64,000 nt of DNA, from positions 23,905,630 to 23,969,629 of the forward strand of contig CM043874.1 of the NCBI GenBank assembly GCA_023846275.1. Direction: 5' to 3'. The translations under genes were made by a program, and so were the position numbers. Source of the stretch: Vanilla planifolia (taxonomy: Eukaryota; Streptophyta; Magnoliopsida; Asparagales; Orchidaceae). Positions 25,719 to 40,618 of the stretch are shown here, one piece after another. The notes under the pieces were generated by a model. The model did not search any database and had not been told where the DNA came from. It was given only the letters and a program-made list of their open reading frames with translations. Positions within the stretch are counted from its first letter, which is position 1; the number at the start of each line of letters is the position of its first letter.

Positions 25719-26970
25719 ATGGTCAGAGTTTTGATGCAGTTCGTCCTTGCCTTGAGTCTTCTGAGCATCTTCTTCCTCCGGCCGACCTCCGCCCAACTCC
25801 GGCAGAACTACTACTCCAAAGTTTGCCCCAAAGTCGAAAGCATTGTCCGCAAAGCCGTCAAACAGAAGTTTCAGCAGACCTTTGTCACCGTTCCCGGCAC
25901 CCTCCGCCTCTTCTTCCACGACTGCTTCGTCAACGTACCTATTTCAAAACACGCCTATTTTAATCCGTTAATGCAATAGAAATCTCTTTTCAAGAAAAAC
26001 ACTTTTCGACCGTTGGATGGCTTGGTTGATGAAGGGCTGCGATGCTTCGGTGATCATCTCCTCCAACGCCACGAACAAGGCGGAAAAGGACCACGCGGAC
26101 AACCTGTCTCTCGCCGGCGACGGCTTCGACACTGTCATCAAGGCCAAAGCCGCCGTTGACGCCGTGCCGAGTTGCCGTAACAAAGTCTCCTGCGCTGATG
26201 TCCTCGCCATGGCCACCCGTGACGTCATCTCCCTCGTAATTAATTCGTTAACAATTAGTTACCTCTCGATCTCCCTTTCGTTCTCATTTCTCTCGAACTC
26301 GCCCGTTAACGTAGGCTGGCGGACCATCATATGCCGTGGAGCTGGGGAGGCTTGACGGGCTAGTTTCTACAGCGGCAAGCGTCGGTGGTAAGCTGCCCCA
26401 ACCGAACTTCAACGTTAACCAGCTCACCTCCTTGTTTGCGTCCAACGGGTTGTCGCAGACGGACATGATCGCGCTATCCGGTAAGAACACAGGGCTCGAC
26501 CGACTTGGGCACTTCTTGTTCACATTATTGTTGATCGTATACTTCATCGTTGTGCAGCGGCACACACGTTGGGTTTTTCGCACTGCACAAGGTTTGCGAA
26601 CCGGATCTACGACTTCGGCGGCCGAAGCGGAGCGGTGGACCCGAGTCTAAATAGAACCTACGTGACGCAGCTGCAGGCGATGTGCCCACGGAACGTGGAC
26701 GCGGACGTGGCCATTAATATGGACCCCGTGACGCCGCGAACCTTCGACAACCAATACTTCCGTAACCTGCAGTTGGGAATGGGCCTCTTCACCTCGGACC
26801 AGGTTCTTCACGACGATGCTCGCTCTCGCCCCACAGTAGACAACTGGGCCGGCAACTCCGGCGTTTTCAACAGTGCCTTCGTCGCCGCCATTACCCGCCT
26901 CGGCCGTGTTGGTGCTAAGACCAGCCGCTCACAGGGTAACATCCGTCGGGATTGCTCCACGTTCAACTAA
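25719..26970 (+). CDS. Class III secretory peroxidase, copy 2 (intact)
   Basis: The exons are 25719-25934, 26035-26235, 26315-26480 and 26558-26970, with the same splice sites as copy 1, giving 331 residues. Signal peptide, catalytic Arg63/His67/His197, calcium ligands and all eight cysteines are kept. The only protein difference from copy 1 is Leu instead of Val at residue 266 (base 26767), a conservative change just before the GLFTSDQ segment; copy 4 shares it. Upstream base 25276 is also of the type shared with copy 4. The first possible polyadenylation signal is at 27031-27036. A functional gene is expected, but expression cannot be judged here. Confidence 0.95.
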
Positions 26971-28476
26971 TCTATGGTTAAATTACTTACAAACTTTACA
27001 TATCATTGGTTGATGCCCAAAAATCAAGTTAATAAACGCTTGGCTAGACTGGCCTTATTGACAGTTGAGAAAATCAAGTTGCATGTAGTTAATAAATTTT
27101 CTCTTGCTTTATTAGAAAATGAATGACATTTTGCAATATAAACCACTCATAAGGAATACAAACAACTATTTCAAATACATTATAAAAAAACAAGCAACTT
27201 GCTAAGAAATAGTTTACTTTTTCATTTTCGGGATATTTTACTTTATTATATATGTCTATATATATAAAAAAATATATGTAATAGTGGGTCGCACACATCT
27301 TCTTTCCACGTTTCCTCCAACATGATTATATTGGATTATAGCGTATTATAAAAAGATCTCAATAATACATTATTACATGATCATTGCCGACCCAGATCAT
27401 GACCTAATAAGATTATTTTTTAAAGATAATTTTGTCAAAAAAATATGTCACTGTTTGTACATCACATTTTGATCAATCTTTTTTTAAACTTCAAAACTTC
27501 AAATCTTAATAAAAAAAAATTCTGTAAAATTGTATTTTTTATTTGTATAAAGCTCTTTTTAAAATATTTTTTTAAATTATTTTTAAACTTATAAACTCTA
27601 AACAAACAAATGCTAAACAAAAAATTAATGCAATTGTGACTTCTTTTCTTCAAATAACGTAGTTGTCAAAACTTCTAAAACATTCTAGTTGTTTAGATAT
27701 TTTTCAAGAATAAAATGTGTTCAGGTTTCTCCCATTCAATTTGATTCGACAACGCTGTAAATAACATCTCATTCAAAATGCTTGGATTTATTAGGTAAAG
27801 TTGAAGATCCATTCGAACTGAAGTTTATTTAACAAGAAATTATTTCTAAATTCATATCTAACGGCTTTCTTTATTGGACTTGGCTGTGAAATTCAGTTAC
27901 TATATTTAAGGCAACATTTAAAACCAAAACACAAAATCAAATCAAAATCTAAAATTTTAAGGGAGATTTGTTTATTTTTTTTTTTTTTGGATTTTAAAAT
28001 TTTTTTGGATTAAGAAATAAAACAAAATTAAGAATAAATAATAATTAAGTTTTCTACCAATATCAAAAATAAATTGAATCAAATTTGTCATTTTTTTTAT
28101 TCAATTCTATTTTTTTTAAGTTAACTGATTAATGCTTGCATACCCTTAGTGGTGCCAAACCACTGTTTTCTTAAATTTTTTCTATTTCTAAAATTGAAAC
28201 ACAATTTGAATCATTCATTCAAAACAATTTGATCAATAGCTAGTTTTTTAATTTTCTAAAATCATTTTTTAAATAGCATTAAAAAAGTCAAGCAAACTCT
28301 AACTCAGTTTTACGAAACAAATTATCATTATTATTATTATTATATTTTATAAGGATGCATCACATAAAACTCCTTGTATAACCAGCACTGAACAATCCTT
28401 TCTTATCCTGAGCTTGATGAGCATCTCAAGACAATTCTGGCATCGTATGCTTTGTTGTAAATAATGTAAACAAGGA

Positions 28477-28837
28477 TCACTCGCTGCTGTTGATGGGCAG
28501 AAAAGGAGGTCTTTCGCCAAATTTGAGCAGATGGACAACTTCGTAAGCTGGCTGCAATGGCTGAATCTTCTGAACATTTAGATAAGCTTCACAGGCAAAG
28601 CACCAAACTGATAAATCACTGCCAAAAGTTAAAAAATCCACTCACAACATTCTTACAATTTTAGTACATCAAACTACTCATTTAAGACAAGGGAAAAAAA
28701 CTTGATGGCAACTTAAACTGAGAACTAAACAATGGCCAGTCTTCTGATGATGATCGAGCATGTGTTTATTAATGAAGCGGCTGCACAGCACATCTTTACA
28801 GCTTAGGCACAACCAGTTCTCAGCAGAGTGCTGGCAT
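28477..28837 (-). pseudogene. UBP-type zinc-finger gene relic, unit 2
   Basis: Same two exon-like segments as at 16282-16642, identical as far as I compared, including the damaged donor between them. The second segment still reads through to the terminal TGA without an internal stop. Confidence 0.65.
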
Positions 28838-28925
28838 CTGAAATTGTGTTTCCATTTCAAGCAGAGTTTGTAAACAAACCAAAAGATACGTGAATGTTAA
28901 GATGCACATAAAGGATTGCCGTGCA

Positions 28926-31900
28926 GGATTAACTAATGTATCAGTTTGCTCCATACAATGGCTACTGTTAAGGCTTGGCATGCGTTATTAGAATTAACCA
29001 TGGCCTAAAAAAGTGAAGCATAAGTGAACGTTAAGTAAACTATCTATGAAGCATATCATGCTCCCCAAAAAAATTCAAAAATAAAAAAATAAAAAACTAT
29101 AAAGCATATCAACTACTTTTTTGCTTTAGAGGCAAATCCTGCAACAGCGTAAGCCATCATTCTGTCAAAGCCAAGCAAGCTGTTTTTGTTTTTACAGTTT
29201 CAAGAGTTATTCTCAATGATCAGAAAAATCAATTATATAATATTATGGGTTAATGAAAATAAACAAATTGAGCAAAAGAATGTGCTTGAGATATATGCTT
29301 TTGCTATGCTGCACAAACACTTACCAAGATTTGTTAACGGTTTGTTCCCTCTTCGAAATATCGGTAATGGAAAAATGTACATGTATTGAAGCAAGTTATT
29401 TGAGTGCTCAATATTTCTCTTGCTCTAATATACCATCCTTCCCAATGCATTAACAACTCTTTCCTAATATTTAAGCATACAAAATTCTCTCTAATAATCT
29501 ATTTACATTCTTTTGGGATTCACCTCTTCCCCTAATCATAGGGGAAACAATTAACTCACATCACGTAGTACAAGTAATAATTAATCAATATTTAACAAAT
29601 TTAAATCATCTTAACTAATTGTCATTAATTTTATCCCTAGTTGGTCTAATACCTATCTTCTTTTAAATATGCTCAATTCTAATTATATCTGTTTGATTTT
29701 AACTACTCTTTCATTGTGATATTCCAAATGTTGACATTAAAGAAGATCCTTGACATATGTACATGTGCTAATTCCATATGCATATGTAGGAATGTTTCTT
29801 GTTAAATTTGCAGTCTATAGAAGAGTGCAAAAAGGCAAAAGCAATACAATACTACAACTGACAATATAAGAACCATTAAAGGGACAAAATCCATGGCCAT
29901 AAACAAAAAGTAAAGGTTTCCACTATCTTTTTAAATTACATGGCTTGTTAAAATATATCCTTTTGGCTGAGGACAAGATAATTAAAAAGAAAAAGAAATT
30001 CAACCAATCTAAGCTACCAACCAAAAAACTAGAGAACCATAGCAAACCAAGAGAATATGTGCAATAAGTAAAAAAATGCATCCAAGAATGTCCAAAGAAT
30101 ATCGTACATATTGTATAGTCTTTCAAATGAAAATTTGTTTTTATAAAGATGAAGGAGAATAATAAGTCTTGTCAAGCAAATTGGCAAATAAGTTCGATAG
30201 GTCTACTGTTAAAATAAGCTCATGGGAACAAATCAACAAGACATCTATCAATATTAAATAAGCATTTAATTGTTCTACCAAAGCCAAAAAAGTTGTTTTT
30301 GTTATTATAGTTTCAAGAGTTATTCTCAATGATCAGAAAAATCACTTATATAATATTATTGGATAGTGAAAATAAACAAATTAAGCAATAGAAGCTGCTT
30401 CAGAATTATGTTTTTGCTATGCTGTACAAACACTTCTTAAGATTTGTTAATGGTTTGTTTCCTCTTCAAAATATCTGCAATGGAATAATGTACATGTATT
30501 GAAACAAGTTATTTGAGTGTTTAATATTTTTTTTGCTTTAAAATACCATCCTTCTCAATGCATTAACGACTCTTAATATTTAAATATACAAAATCTTCTC
30601 TAATAGCCTATTTACATTATTTTGGGTTCACCTCTTCCTTTAATCATAGGGAAAACAATTAATTTACATCTTCTTGTAGTATTAATTAGCCAATGTTCAA
30701 CAAATTTAAACCATCTAAATCACTTGTTGCTAAGTTTATCTCTAGTTGGTATTATAACCACTATACTGTTATGACATTCCAAATGTTGACATTAAAAAAA
30801 ATCATTTACATATTTGCATTTGTTAATTCCATATAATCATATAGGAATGTTCCATGTTAAATTTGCAACCTATGAAAGAGAAGGTAAAAAAGTAAGAGTA
30901 ACAAAACAATACAACCACAATTGATAATATGGAGAACCATTTAAGGGACAAAACTAATCGCCACAAATAAAAAAAATAGTTTTTACTATTTCTTTATATC
31001 ACATGGGGCCACTTGTTAAAATATATCATGTTAGCTAAGGACAAGATAATTAAAGAGATAAAGAAATCGAACAAATCTTAGTAGAGTTACCAACCAAAAA
31101 AATAGAGAACCATAACAAACAAAGTGCATATTTATAATAAGGAAAAAAATGCCTCCAAGAATGTCTAAAGTATATCATGCATTCTATATAATTTTTCAAT
31201 TAGAAATGAACTTTTATAAAGATAAAGAAGAATGATGTGTCTTGTCATACAAGCTAGCAAATAAGTTTGACAGGCATTATGTTAAAAAATAGGCCCATAA
31301 GACACGAATCAACAAGACATCTTTCAGTACTAAATGAGTATTTAATCATTTGGATCCAAATACAAGAACAATCAAACAATAAAAACGAACAAGGCTCCTA
31401 ATACATTAGTTAAGCTGTGGAGGATTAACTAATGCATCAGTTTGCTCCATACACTGGCTAATGTTAAGACATTTAAAAAACATTACAAGGAAAGGCTTGG
31501 CATGCGTTATATGAATTAAACATGGCCTAAAAAGTTGAAGCATAAAGAAAAGAGAACATTAAGTAAACCATCTATGAAGCATATCATTCTCCCAAAAAAA
31601 ATTATAAAGCATATCAACTTCATTTATGCTTTAGAGGCAAATCCTACAATAGTGTAAACCATCATTTTGTCAAAGCCAAGCAAGATGTTTTTGTTTTTAC
31701 AATTTCAAGAAGTTATTCTCACTAATCAAAAAAATCAATTATATAATATTATTGGATGGTGAAAATAAACAAATTAAGAAATAGAAGCTTCTTGAGATAC
31801 ATGCTTTTGGTATGCTGTACAAGCACTACTTAAGGTTTGTTTACAACTTGTTCCCTCTTAAAAATATCAGCAATGGAATAATAAGTTATTTGAGTGCTCA

Positions 31901-33788
31901 ATATTTCTCTTGCTTTAAAATACCATCCTACTCAATTCATTAACAAGTCTTTCTTAACATTTAAGCATACAAAATCCTCTCTAATAGTCTATTTAGGTTC
32001 TTTTGGGGTTCACCTCTTCCTCTAATCATAAGGGAAACAATCAACTTGCATCTCCTAGTAGAAGTATTAATTAGCCGATGTTAAACAATTTAAACTATCT
32101 TAATCAGTTGTCACTAAGCTTATTCCTTGTTGGTCTTATACCTACCTTCTTTTAAATAAGCTCAATTCTAATTATATTTTCTTGATTTTAACCTCTCTAC
32201 CATTGTGACATTCCAAATGTTGACATTAAAGAAGATCCTTGACATATGTATATGTGCTAATTCCATGTACATATGTAAAAATATTTCTTGTTAAATTTAC
32301 AAACTATAGAAGAGGGTGAAAAAGAAAGAGTAATACAATTCAACTACAACCGATAATATAAGAACCATTAAACGGACAAAATCCATGGCCACAAACAAGA
32401 AGTAAAAGTTTTTCACGATCTTTTTAAATTACATGGCTTGTTAAAATATATCCTTTTGGCTAAGGACAAGATAATTAAAAAAAAAAGAAATTTAACAAAT
32501 TTGAGTAGAGCTATTAATAAAGAAATTAGAGAACCATAGAAAATCAAGTAGCATATATGCAATAAGTGAAAAAGTGCATCCAAGAATGCCCAAAGAATAT
32601 TGTGCATTCTGTATAGTTTTTCAAATCAAATTTGATTTTTATAAAGATAAAGGACAATGATTAGTCTTCTCAAATAAGTTGGCAAATAAGTTTGATAGGT
32701 ATGATGTTAAAATAAGCTCATGGGAACAAATCAACAAGACATGTATCAATATTAAATAAGTATTTAATCATTCTACCAATGCCAAAAAAGCTGTTTTTGT
32801 TTTTACAGTTTCAAGAGTTATTCTCAATGATAAAAAAATCACTTATATAATATTATTTGATAATGAGAATAAACAAATTAAACAATAGAAGGTACTTGAG
32901 AAATATGCTTTTGCTATGCTGCACAAACACTTCTCAAGATTTGTTAATGGTTTATTTCCTCTTCAAAATATCTGTAATGGAATAATGTACATGTATTGAA
33001 ACAAGTTATTTGAGTGCTCAATATTTCTTTTACTTTAAAATACCATCCTTCTCAATGCATTAACAACTCTTAATATTTAAATATACAAAATCCTCTTTAA
33101 TAGCCTATTTACATTATTTTGGGTTCACCTCTTCCTCTAATCATAAGGGTAACAATTAATTCACATCTCTTAGTATAATTAATTAGCCAATGTTCAACAA
33201 ATTTAAACCATCTAAATCAGTTTTTGCTAAGTTTATCCCCAGTGGTCTTATACCTACCTTCCTTAAGTAATTTCAATTCTAAAAATATTTTTTTGATTAT
33301 AAGCACTCTATTATTATGACATTCCAAATGTTGTCATTAAAAAAAATCTTTTACATATGTACATGTGCTAATTCTATATAAACATATAGGAATGTTTCAT
33401 GATAAATTTGCAAACTATGAAAGACAGGATAAAAGTGCAAGAGTAACGAAACAATACAATCAGAACTGATAATATGGAGAACCATTGAGGGGACAAAACT
33501 TGTGGCCACAAATAAAAAAAATAGTTTTCACTATCTCTTTAAATTACATGGGGTCACATGTTAAAATATTTCATGTTAGCTAAGGACAAGATAATTAAAG
33601 AGATTAAGAAATTGAACAAATCTTAGTAGAGAACCATAGCAAACCAAGTGCATATCTACAATAAGAAAAAAAGTGCATCCAAGAATGCCCAAAGTATATC
33701 ATGCATTCTATATAATTTTTCAAATGGAAATTAACTTTTATAAAGATAAAGAAGAATGATGAGTCTTGTCATGCAAGTTAGCAAATAA
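28926..33788. repeat. Nested 2.55-kb duplication, unit 2
   Basis: Repeats at 28926-31421 and 31422-33788, equivalent to 16731-21643. The first repeat is shorter because of the 50-bp deletion at about 30756, which lies in the second monomer. Confidence 0.85.
30751..30762. other. 50-bp deletion junction specific to unit 2
   Basis: Here 'ggtattataaccac' replaces a longer sequence in units 1, 3 and 4, in which 50 bases lie between two copies of 'attata'. One copy of the hexamer and the intervening DNA were lost. This is the pattern expected for slippage or end-joining between short direct repeats. Confidence 0.9.
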
Positions 33789-36700
33789 TTTTTTACTTTT
33801 GTAAAAGTATATGTTAATAGGTGGTGTTTATAATAAATAAACATGTATAAATAGCATCAAAATTTAAAATAAAATTATATAATTTGATTATTTGAGTTAT
33901 CCTCTTTTTGTACTTAGTGGTTTGAGTGTTGGTGAAGCTTGGTGGCTTTTTTTTCATAATGCAACTCTGTTACAATTACATTTGATGAGTGTTACCCTTC
34001 TTCCTTTCATCTTTCTTAACTCATTTATCATCATTGATAATCATATTGAACATTGAATGATATATGATAGTTTATGTTAGGTTTACAATATTATAATTTA
34101 ATTTATTGTGATAAATTTTAACTTTGGATGGAATTTGGATCATGTGACTATTTAAACATATTATAGCTTGTGTGAACATGTTTCTATACATGTTATAAGT
34201 TTCTTTGATATCATATATATACTAGTATGGTTTTATTGATTACTTAACTTGGGTTGAAGCCATCTTTGAATCAACTAGGTGACTAGTTGAGATGAAGACA
34301 TGGTTCATTTTAGATATTTCATAAGCATTATGATCAAATTGAGAGATCATGCTCTTAGTTTAAATGTCAATCTTAGGAAGTAAAATGTGGTTAGCCAAGT
34401 ACTTTGACTGATGCATAGCTCCAATTACATTGAAGAGAAAACAATGCTACAAAAAGTCAAGTATGACAATCATCATCCCATTCATTTTTTACATCACAAG
34501 ATTACTTATCCTATACCTTTATTTCTATGGTTTCCTTTGACCTTAGCTTGGTTTACATTCCAAACATAAATGTTCTCACATTCAAATCCTATGTTTATAA
34601 ATCTCTATTCTAGCATTCAATTTAAAAAGTTTAAGTTTATTAAAATCTTAACTTGTCTTAGTCTTAACTTAAAGCTAATTGTATTTAAGAGTTAACCTTA
34701 AATTCTCCAAACTTAAACCTCTCAAGCAACTCTATAAGAAATCTAAGAGCTTTTCTTGTCCTAAATGCCATCTAAGATCATTTCTAAGGGCTCTTCATGT
34801 TTCTAAAGTCCTTGGTCAAGCCTTTCAACTCAACCTCAATGCTTAATCTGAGAAAACAAGCAACTTTTGGCTACAAAAGATTACCATTGGAATTGGCTTA
34901 ACTGTATTTCTGACCTATGTCCAAGGGTTAACACATGAATTTTCACATATATACTAATCGTTAAGTCCTAAGATTCTTCCTAAAGCTACCACATATTTCC
35001 AAGTATAATTAAAGTTAACTTATTACTTTACTTAAACTTAATCTCATCATCTACTACGATCCATCCTCTTATCTTAGCACGTAAAATTTAATTGTCACAC
35101 TTTTCTAACCCCTTATCCTTAAAAATTATGAGTTGCCTAAATCATTCCTCTTCCAAGCTCTAGTCATGCATAACAAGATCATCATATTTAAACTAAAATG
35201 AAGTATAGTCAAGGAAATCTTCTACTCTAATTATTCATGGGTATGATATCAATAATCTTTCATAGATAACACAAAACAATTATGATCATACCACCAAGAT
35301 ATATTTAATATATTTTCATTCTTAAAAATGTGTAACTCCAACCCTTCTTATTAGTGCAAACTATGATATTAGACAACTGGGTCTTCTTCCAAGGCTTAAT
35401 ACTAAGCCTCAATCATTTCTAATTAATTCAACAAAGAGATGCCTTTTAAGATAAACCAATCTAGGTTTTTATCACAAGGTCACAACTTTGGCTAACATCC
35501 TAACTAATACATCACCTTAACCTAATTAGCCAAACTCTATACCCCTTATCCAAATTGGCTAATGAGATTTACGTTCCTGTCTTAACAATCACAACCAATC
35601 ATATTTAGGATATACTTTTTTAACTTGATGATAGAATGAGTATAAATGATACGTATCTTATTTTTTTTAATTTTATTTGTTATTAATAATAATAATAATA
35701 ATATTATTATTATATGCTTTTTGTAATAAGTTTATGAAAGAAGATTTTTACAATACCATCAAAGATCAAATGATTCAAAATAACGTGATCCATACTTAGT
35801 CTTGAGATTATTTTTTTAAATATCTAATTTAAGTGAAATTTAATTTTTGTATCTTACAAAAATGATTTTAGTTAAGCTTAACATTTTAATAAAAAATATA
35901 AATATTTAAAATTAAATTCAAAATACTTCTCTTTGTAGTTTATTATTCCAACCAAGATAACATTCATGAGATTTCATATTTACTTTTATTTTTAAAATTC
36001 TCTCATGAATACGAGCATCTACTATCTAAAATTTAAAATTTTACTAAAATAAGTTCATTAAAAATACTTAAGATTTATTACCATCAAACAAAAGACTATG
36101 ATTAAGGATTAATAATACAATAGAATTAAATGTCTCATTAATAGAAGATCATGGGTGACCATTTGTAAGCTTAAGCTTATAGTGGTTAAGCACCATGCAT
36201 TGTTAGGAGTCCTTGAGCCCTATGAGATGGTTCATGTGATTGATAAGCTCAAGTTAAAATTGTCAAATCATGTATAGAGGATTTAAGGTTGGTCGAGTGC
36301 CACTATAGACATTGCGTGAGATCGTGGATGTTCTAGAGTGCTTTTTAGAGTGTCACTGGTTGATGAGAACTCTTATAGCCTTATAAGATGGTCCATATGA
36401 TTGGTAGAACTTAGGTTATGGATTGCCATATCATAAGATGAGATAGAAGTATTAGACTTGCATTGAGTATCTTAAGGGCTTTGGAGAGTGTCAGATTATT
36501 GTTACTATACACCTTATGGGATTGATTATGATTTTGTTAATACTTGTTAGGCCCATATGGATATGTGAAGGCTAGTGATATGGTTTTATAAATTGACTTA
36601 GCTTTGTACGATATGTTTTTTTCTAATTTCTTTCACATGTTAATAATTACACTTTGTTATTATACTATTACATAAATGTTTTATTAGTAGAATATGAGTT

Positions 36701-37735
36701 TGGTTATTAAACATAACTCATCTTCTTTATATTATTTATAAGTATTTATTATTGCAATATTAGAGTGGTAACCAAAGCTATTATCATAATAAATCTTTTT
36801 ATGTGGTAGTGTTTTGATATATTCTAATCATAGCTTTAATCATCGTTAATATTAATATGTATTTATTAGACTTACATTATATGTATTATCTATATTAGAT
36901 ATGGACTATACTAAATTCTTATTTTGATAATTTATATGATTATTTATGATATTATATTATATAGATATGATTATTTATAAATATAGATCGTTTTGATACA
37001 ACACATATTTTGGTGTACTAGATAGATTACTTAACTTGAGATGAATCAATTCTTGGCTAAACTAAAGTCTTAATTACAATAGCAATATGGTTGATTTTTT
37101 GGTGGCACATCGTGCGCTTGTTGATCAAAGTTAGTTATTGTGGTTCCCAATTTGAATGTTAAGTCTAAGAAATAAAAAATGATAAACAAAATGCATTGAT
37201 TAATGTATAGATATAATTGTATCATAAGAAAAAATAATATTGCACAATAGAGATGTAGCATATTCACTCTTTGATTCAATAGGAAATCTATATTTGCCTT
37301 TAGTGTTGAATTATTATGATTGGACTTATTCAAGTATCTACTTTGGATTCTCTCCAACATGTCAACCGAAAAAAAAAATTAGAAGAACACCTACGGGGCT
37401 CTAAGTTCACCCAAGTGCCTTCCACGTTCCCGATGCTTAGACATTTGTCTTATTTGATTCAAAAACCTCATCAATTATTTGTTACTATTAATATCACCTT
37501 TTTAAGATTTCTTATACCGAAGGATTTTCTTTGGCCAAAAATCTTATAAAATATAATTTTAACTAAATTTCAGAACTAGAAGACATTTCCAAAGCTAAAA
37601 GTTAAAAAGGGATAAAGAGCTTCTACCTTCATCGCACAAACGAGACTTGTTCTTCCATCCTTCCTTGGTATACTAATCCACATCAATGTCCAGCCAGCTG
37701 GCTGACCCCACCTCGGCCGACCGTGCTACGCCGCC

Positions 37736-37743
37736 TTATATAG
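37736..37743 (+). promoter_or_regulatory. TATA box of peroxidase copy 3
   Basis: 'ttatatag' in an unchanged promoter context. The 14-bp palindrome is at 37691-37704. Confidence 0.7.
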
Positions 37744-37860
37744 AACACGCACCCAACTTTTAGGCCTCTGCAACTGAGAGCGCCATTTTGAGTAGTTCAC
37801 GAATAGTTCATATTTATAGATCAAATACAGATACATAAAGAGAGAAAAGTAGGGTTCAAT

Positions 37861-39112
37861 ATGGTCAGAGTTTTGATGCAGTTCGTCCTTGCCTTGAGTC
37901 TTCTGAGCATCTTCTTCCTCCGGCCGACCTCCGCCCAACTCCGGCAGAACTACTACTCCAAAGTTTGCCCCAAAGTCGAAAGCATTGTCCGCAAAGCCGT
38001 CAAACAGAAGTTTCAGCAGACCTTTGTCACCGTTCCCGGCACCCTCCGCCTCTTCTTCCACGACTGCTTCGTCAACGTACCTATTTCAAAACACGCCTAT
38101 TTTAATCCGTTAATGCAATAGAAATCTCTTTTCAAGAAAAACACTTTTCGACCGTTGGATGGCTTGGTTGATGAAGGGCTGCGATGCTTCGGTGATCATC
38201 TCCTCCAACGCCACGAACAAGGCGGAAAAGGACCACGCGGACAACCTGTCTCTCGCCGGCGACGGCTTCGACACTGTCATCAAGGCCAAAGCCGCCGTTG
38301 ACGCCGTGCCGAGTTGCCGTAACAAAGTCTCCTGCGCTGATGTCCTCGCCATGGCCACCCGTGACGTCATCTCCCTCGTAATTAATTCGTTAACAATTAG
38401 TTACCTCTCGATCTCCCTTTCGTTCTCATTTCTCTCGAACTCGCCCGTTAACGTAGGCTGGCGGACCATCATATGCCGTGGAGCTGGGGAGGCTTGACGG
38501 GCTAGTTTCTACAGCGGCAAGCGTCGGTGGTAAGCTGCCCCAACCGAACTTCAACGTTAACCAGCTCACCTCCTTGTTTGCGTCCAACGGGTTGTCGCAG
38601 ACGGACATGATCGCGCTATCCGGTAAGAACACAGGGCTCGACCGACTTGGGCACTTCTTGTTCACATTATTGTTGATCGTATACTTCATCGTTGTGCAGC
38701 GGCACACACGTTGGGTTTTTCGCACTGCACAAGGTTTGCGAACCGGATCTACGACTTCGGCGGCCGAAGCGGAGCGGTGGACCCGAGTCTAAATAGAACC
38801 TACGTGACGCAGCTGCAGGCGATGTGCCCACGGAACGTGGACGCGGACGTGGCCATTAATATGGACCCCGTGACGCCGCGAACCTTCGACAACCAATACT
38901 TCCGTAACGTGCAGTTGGGAATGGGCCTCTTCACCTCGGACCAGGTTCTTCACGACGATGCTCGCTCTCGCCCCACAGTAGACAACTGGGCCGGCAACTC
39001 CGGCGTTTTCAACAGTGCCTTCGTCGCCGCCATTACCCGCCTCGGCCGTGTTGGTGCTAAGACCAGCCGCTCACAGGGTAACATCCGTCGGGATTGCTCC
39101 ACGTTCAACTAA
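37861..39112 (+). CDS. Class III secretory peroxidase, copy 3 (intact)
   Basis: The exons are 37861-38076, 38177-38377, 38457-38622 and 38700-39112. The 331-residue product is identical to that of copy 1, with Val266 and Ala93. All active-site, calcium and cysteine positions are intact, and promoter and splice sites are unchanged. The first possible polyadenylation signal is at 39173-39178. Because coding sequence and promoter match copy 1 so closely, the two genes would be indistinguishable by short-read expression analysis over most of their length. Confidence 0.95.
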
Positions 39113-40618
39113 TCTATGGTTAAATTACTTACAAACTTTACATATCATTGGTTGATGCCCAAAAATCAAGTTAATAAACGCTTGGCTAGACTGGCCTTAT
39201 TGACAGTTGAGAAAATCAAGTTGCATGTAGTTAATAAATTTTCTCTTGCTTTATTAGAAAATGAATGACATTTTGCAATATAAACCACTCATAAGGAATA
39301 CAAACAACTATTTCAAATACATTATAAAAAAACAAGCAACTTGCTAAGAAATAGTTTACTTTTTCATTTTCGGGATATTTTACTTTATTATATATGTCTA
39401 TATATATAAAAAAATATATGTAATAGTGGGTCGCACACATCTTCTTTCCACGTTTCCTCCAACATGATTATATTGGATTATAGCGTATTATAAAAAGATC
39501 TCAATAATACATTATTACATGATCATTGCCGACCCAGATCATGACCTAATAAGATTATTTTTTAAAGATAATTTTGTCAAAAAAATATGTCACTGTTTGT
39601 ACATCACATTTTGATCAATCTTTTTTTAAACTTCAAAACTTCAAATCTTAATAAAAAAAAATTCTGTAAAATTGTATTTTTTATTTGTATAAAGCTCTTT
39701 TTAAAATATTTTTTTAAATTATTTTTAAACTTATAAACTCTAAACAAACAAATGCTAAACAAAAAATTAATGCAATTGTGACTTCTTTTCTTCAAATAAC
39801 GTAGTTGTCAAAACTTCTAAAACATTCTAGTTGTTTAGATATTTTTCAAGAATAAAATGTGTTCAGGTTTCTCCCATTCAATTTGATTCGACAACGCTGT
39901 AAATAACATCTCATTCAAAATGCTTGGATTTATTAGGTAAAGTTGAAGATCCATTCGAACTGAAGTTTATTTAACAAGAAATTATTTCTAAATTCATATC
40001 TAACGGCTTTCTTTATTGGACTTGGCTGTGAAATTCAGTTACTATATTTAAGGCAACATTTAAAACCAAAACACAAAATCAAATCAAAATCTAAAATTTT
40101 AAGGGAGATTTGTTTATTTTTTTTTTTTTTGGATTTTAAAATTTTTTTGGATTAAGAAATAAAACAAAATTAAGAATAAATAATAATTAAGTTTTCTACC
40201 AATATCAAAAATAAATTGAATCAAATTTGTCATTTTTTTTATTCAATTCTATTTTTTTTAAGTTAACTGATTAATGCTTGCATACCCTTAGTGGTGCCAA
40301 ACCACTGTTTTCTTAAATTTTTTCTATTTCTAAAATTGAAACACAATTTGAATCATTCATTCAAAACAATTTGATCAATAGCTAGTTTTTTAATTTTCTA
40401 AAATCATTTTTTAAATAGCATTAAAAAAGTCAAGCAAACTCTAACTCAGTTTTACGAAACAAATTATCATTATTATTATTATTATATTTTATAAGGATGC
40501 ATCACATAAAACTCCTTGTATAACCAGCACTGAACAATCCTTTCTTATCCTGAGCTTGATGAGCATCTCAAGACAATTCTGGCATCGTATGCTTTGTTGT
40601 AAATAATGTAAACAAGGA

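Larger units (their letters stand above)
21644..33788. repeat. Tandem array unit 2
   Basis: 12145 bases. It begins at the duplication junction, where 'gcaaataa' from the end of the preceding repeat is joined to 'ttttttactttt' of the leader. It lacks the 4.46-kb block seen in unit 1 (junction at about 23393). It carries a private 50-bp deletion at about 30756 and private substitutions, for example at 22273 and 22658. The leader 21644-25560 has no recognised gene. The ATT tract near 23530-23575 is longer than in unit 3. Confidence 0.95.
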
